Shown here: positions 22,333 through 23,505 of the stretch, in pieces
Layout of the letters: each line of letters starts with the position of its first letter
Position numbering within the stretch: the first letter of the stretch is position 1
DNA from: SAR116 cluster bacterium
GTDB taxonomy: Bacteria; Pseudomonadota; Alphaproteobacteria; Puniceispirillales; UBA1172
Direction: 5' to 3'
Length of the DNA: 23,505 nt
Assembly (NCBI GenBank): GCA_002691725.1
Contig: NZIT01000104.1
Location: 9,653 to 33,157 of the forward strand
Notes under the pieces: generated by a model
The model's database searches: none
Told to the model about the DNA's origin: nothing
Seen by the model: the letters and a program-made list of their open reading frames with translations, nothing else
Made by a program: the position numbers and the translations under genes

Positions 22333-22531
22333 CTCAATCTTCCTTTCTGAACTTTCTTTAGAGTGAGATTACTCTCACGGAAAGAACAATGGACTAAAAA
22401 CTTACCATTGAACAGTATTATTTCAATGTCTCTTATTCAAAAGCTGACAATAAAGGGTGAGCCATGAAAAATGAATATGATCGAAGTCTCATTTTGGGGT
22501 CAAGATAAAGGGGGGTGACAAAAATAGCATC
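22333..22531. promoter_or_regulatory. Upstream region of the GcvT-like gene: operator-like dyad and leader palindrome
   Basis: This 199-bp gap holds no gene. A dyad with perfect arms CAATGG (22387-22392) and CCATTG (22405-22410) encloses AAACTTACC (22398-22406), the same core (GGTAAGTTT on the minus strand) found twice at the GMC promoter. Closer to the gene is a palindrome GTGAGA-N4-TCTCAC (22363-22378), which could be an operator or a hairpin in the leader. I could not define a convincing -10/-35 pair. The tail of the upstream DsbA-like gene has a T-run (minus strand, near 22523-22527) but only a weak stem before it. Confidence 0.5.
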
Positions 22532-23131
22532 TTAGCGGCTAGTGGCAAATCGGATAGCATCCTCAAGCCGGTCGTCACCCCAGAATATCTCATCACCTAT
22601 TGAAAATGACGGCGCGCCGAAGACGCCACATTCTCTTGCTGCTTCTGTATTGGCTTCGTATTCGCCCTGAACAGCATCGTCCTCCGCCTGATCGATGATC
22701 GCATCATAATCGCATTTCATTGCCTGCAGCGTCTGCCGAAGATTGTCCTTAGAGCCAGCTTCCAATCCAGACAGAAACCAGAGCCGATAAGTGTGCTCAA
22801 AATACTCCAGATATCTGCCTTGCCGGTTCAAGACAACGCCAACTTTGTTGGCTTGGTCAAAGGCTTGCAGCGGATAAGGCACTGGCATGTTAGGCTTGGG
22901 CAAGCCATAGAAATCGGCGCGCCGTTCAATATCGCGCCACATGTAATCCACTTTGGATTTTTTGGAAGGGGGAAATGGAATATTGTCCATTGATTTCATA
23001 ATGGCACGAATACTAATCGGCTTGATTGAAAATATCAGCCCCATATCACGGCGTATAGCATTGATGCGAAGCGCGGTCAGGTAAGTATAGGTGCTACCTA
23101 TGGAAAGCCAAGCTGTAATGGGTTGGGTCAT
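22532..23131 (-). CDS. DsbA-family / 2-hydroxychromene-2-carboxylate isomerase-like (kappa GST) protein
   Basis: A thioredoxin-fold protein of about 199 residues, related to kappa-class glutathione transferases and 2-hydroxychromene-2-carboxylate isomerase. The N-terminal AWLSIGSTYTYL holds Ser13 at the place of the catalytic serine; there is no CxxC, so it is not a disulfide oxidase. Later landmarks are MWRDIERRADFYGLP and ECGVFGAPSFSIGDEIFWGD, followed by DRLEDAIRF, typical of the family. A GTG at 23143 would add four residues; ATG at 23131 is preferred because AGG lies about ten bases upstream. The likely cofactor is glutathione. It is upstream of the GcvT-like gene on the same strand but 199 bp away, so probably its own unit. 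Confidence 0.88.
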   Translation of the reverse strand: MTQPITAWLSIGSTYTYLTALRINAIRRDMGLIFSIKPISIRAIMKSMDNIPFPPSKKSKVDYMWRDIERRADFYGLPKPNMPVPYPLQAFDQANKVGVVLNRQGRYLEYFEHTYRLWFLSGLEAGSKDNLRQTLQAMKCDYDAIIDQAEDDAVQGEYEANTEAARECGVFGAPSFSIGDEIFWGDDRLEDAIRFATSR

Positions 23132-23162
23132 ACTAAACGTCACCTACTTTTTAACGCAATTT

Positions 23163-23190
23163 ATGTTACATACCTTAATTTTACCGTCAA
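23163..23190 (-). promoter_or_regulatory. Candidate promoter of the DsbA-like gene
   Basis: On the minus strand, TTGACG (23185-23190), a 16-bp spacer and TAACAT (23163-23168) resemble a sigma-70 promoter, about 30 bp before the ATG. A set of three 16-bp repeats begins 13 bp upstream of its -35. Confidence 0.4.
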
Positions 23191-23202
23191 CAGGCAGATT
23201 TT

Positions 23203-23250
23203 ATATGCCAGTCTGTTTATATGCCAATCTGTAAATATGCCAGTCTGTTG
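23203..23250. repeat. Three 16-bp direct repeats upstream of the DsbA-like gene
   Basis: ATATGCCAGTCTGT starts at 23203 and 23235, and the variant ATATGCCAATCTGT at 23219: an exact 16-bp period. The 14-bp core has one change in the middle copy. The array sits just upstream of the candidate promoter, where an activator could bind, but may equally be a slippage product. Confidence 0.9.
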
Positions 23251-23505
23251 GTTTTGGCGGGCTCTTTATTGCTCTGATCAGGGGTGCGCTTACATGGCCA
23301 GCCTTTACCATCAGATTGCCAGGCGTTATGCTTTGTATTAGCTTAGTTGGGTCGGCTTTTACCAGATATTTTATGACGCGAATTTGACTTGCGAGGCGGC
23401 GCTATATCAATGCCGTAAGGCGTTTAAAAACAAAACCTAACAGCAAGACAGCAAAAGCAAAGCGCCAGCATCCAGCCAGCGCCAGCGTATTTCTGACCAT
23501 CAATC
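23251..23505. other. Right-edge region, possibly the tail of a minus-strand membrane protein gene
   Basis: No confident gene. On the minus strand a frame open from the right edge to TAG at 23402-23404 would encode a hydrophobic C-terminal segment (LALAGCWRFAFAVLLLGFVF, then KRLTALI), which looks like a membrane helix. A second frame also gives a hydrophobic tail, ending earlier. With only about 100 bases available, neither can be chosen. The rest (23251-23401) shows nothing recognisable. Confidence 0.2.

Noticed and set aside
22464..22508. A 14-codon plus-strand ORF with a weak ribosome binding site
   Set aside because: Too short, no recognisable sequence, lies in the upstream region of a minus-strand gene; chance is more likely.
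23203..23250. Iteron-like repeats as a plasmid or phage origin, or a CRISPR fragment
   Set aside because: No replication protein gene, no AT-rich DnaA-box context, and the repeats are contiguous with no spacers and far too short for CRISPR.

Overview
The window reads as chromosomal DNA of an alphaproteobacterium, most likely marine. The gene families (fused indolepyruvate:ferredoxin oxidoreductase, BetI-like TetR regulator, GMC oxidoreductase, GcvT/DmdA-like protein, HpcH/CitE-like lyase, SBP56-type methanethiol oxidase), the moderate base composition with AT-rich intergenic gaps, and the dense gene packing would suit a SAR116/Puniceispirillum-like lineage. That placement is inference from gene content only. 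I saw no tRNA, rRNA, transposase, integrase or CRISPR array.

Layout. (1) 1-1989: an FMN-dependent 2-hydroxyacid dehydrogenase, cut by the left edge, is divergent from a LysR regulator. (2) 2042-8558: a cytoplasmic S51 (peptidase E-like) peptidase is divergent from a complete dipeptide/oligopeptide ABC importer. The importer consists of a binding protein, two permeases and one polypeptide carrying both ATPase domains. Together they look like a peptide uptake and hydrolysis unit. (3) 8574-12585: an Lrp/AsnC regulator is divergent from an 1145-residue 2-oxoacid (indolepyruvate):ferredoxin oxidoreductase, with a very good Lrp-type operator on the regulator's own promoter. (4) 12799-13642: a small uncharacterised protein converges on a GFA-fold zinc protein across a hairpin. 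(5) 13785-23131: an unbroken run of minus-strand genes. In transcription order these are a DsbA/kappa-GST-like protein, a GcvT/DmdA-like protein, a BetI-like TetR regulator, a GMC oxidoreductase, a truncated VOC gene, an HpcH/CitE-like lyase, an SBP56/methanethiol oxidase, a [2Fe-2S] ferredoxin whose start overlaps the oxidase stop, a CoA-binding protein, and a D-2-hydroxyacid dehydrogenase.

The most interesting part is region 5. A methanethiol-oxidase homologue of the cytosolic (animal-like) type is translationally coupled to a ferredoxin. The same minus-strand run has a GcvT/DmdA-like one-carbon transferase, and a GFA-fold protein lies just downstream. This suggests, as inference, a module for methylated sulfur or methylated amine compounds that makes and handles one-carbon units. 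A conserved 9-bp core occurs three times, twice in the GMC promoter and once upstream of the GcvT-like gene. These are the genes on either side of the TetR regulator, so a small regulon can be proposed.

A second, independent pattern is the number of short tandem duplications or triplications with units of 11 to 16 bp: inside the peptidase gene, at the permease/ATPase junction, at the convergent terminator, after the GcvT-like gene, and upstream of the last gene. They look like recent slippage events. One expands a protein and one creates a five-codon minicistron.

All protein assignments come from reading motifs and from memory of the families. No database search was run.
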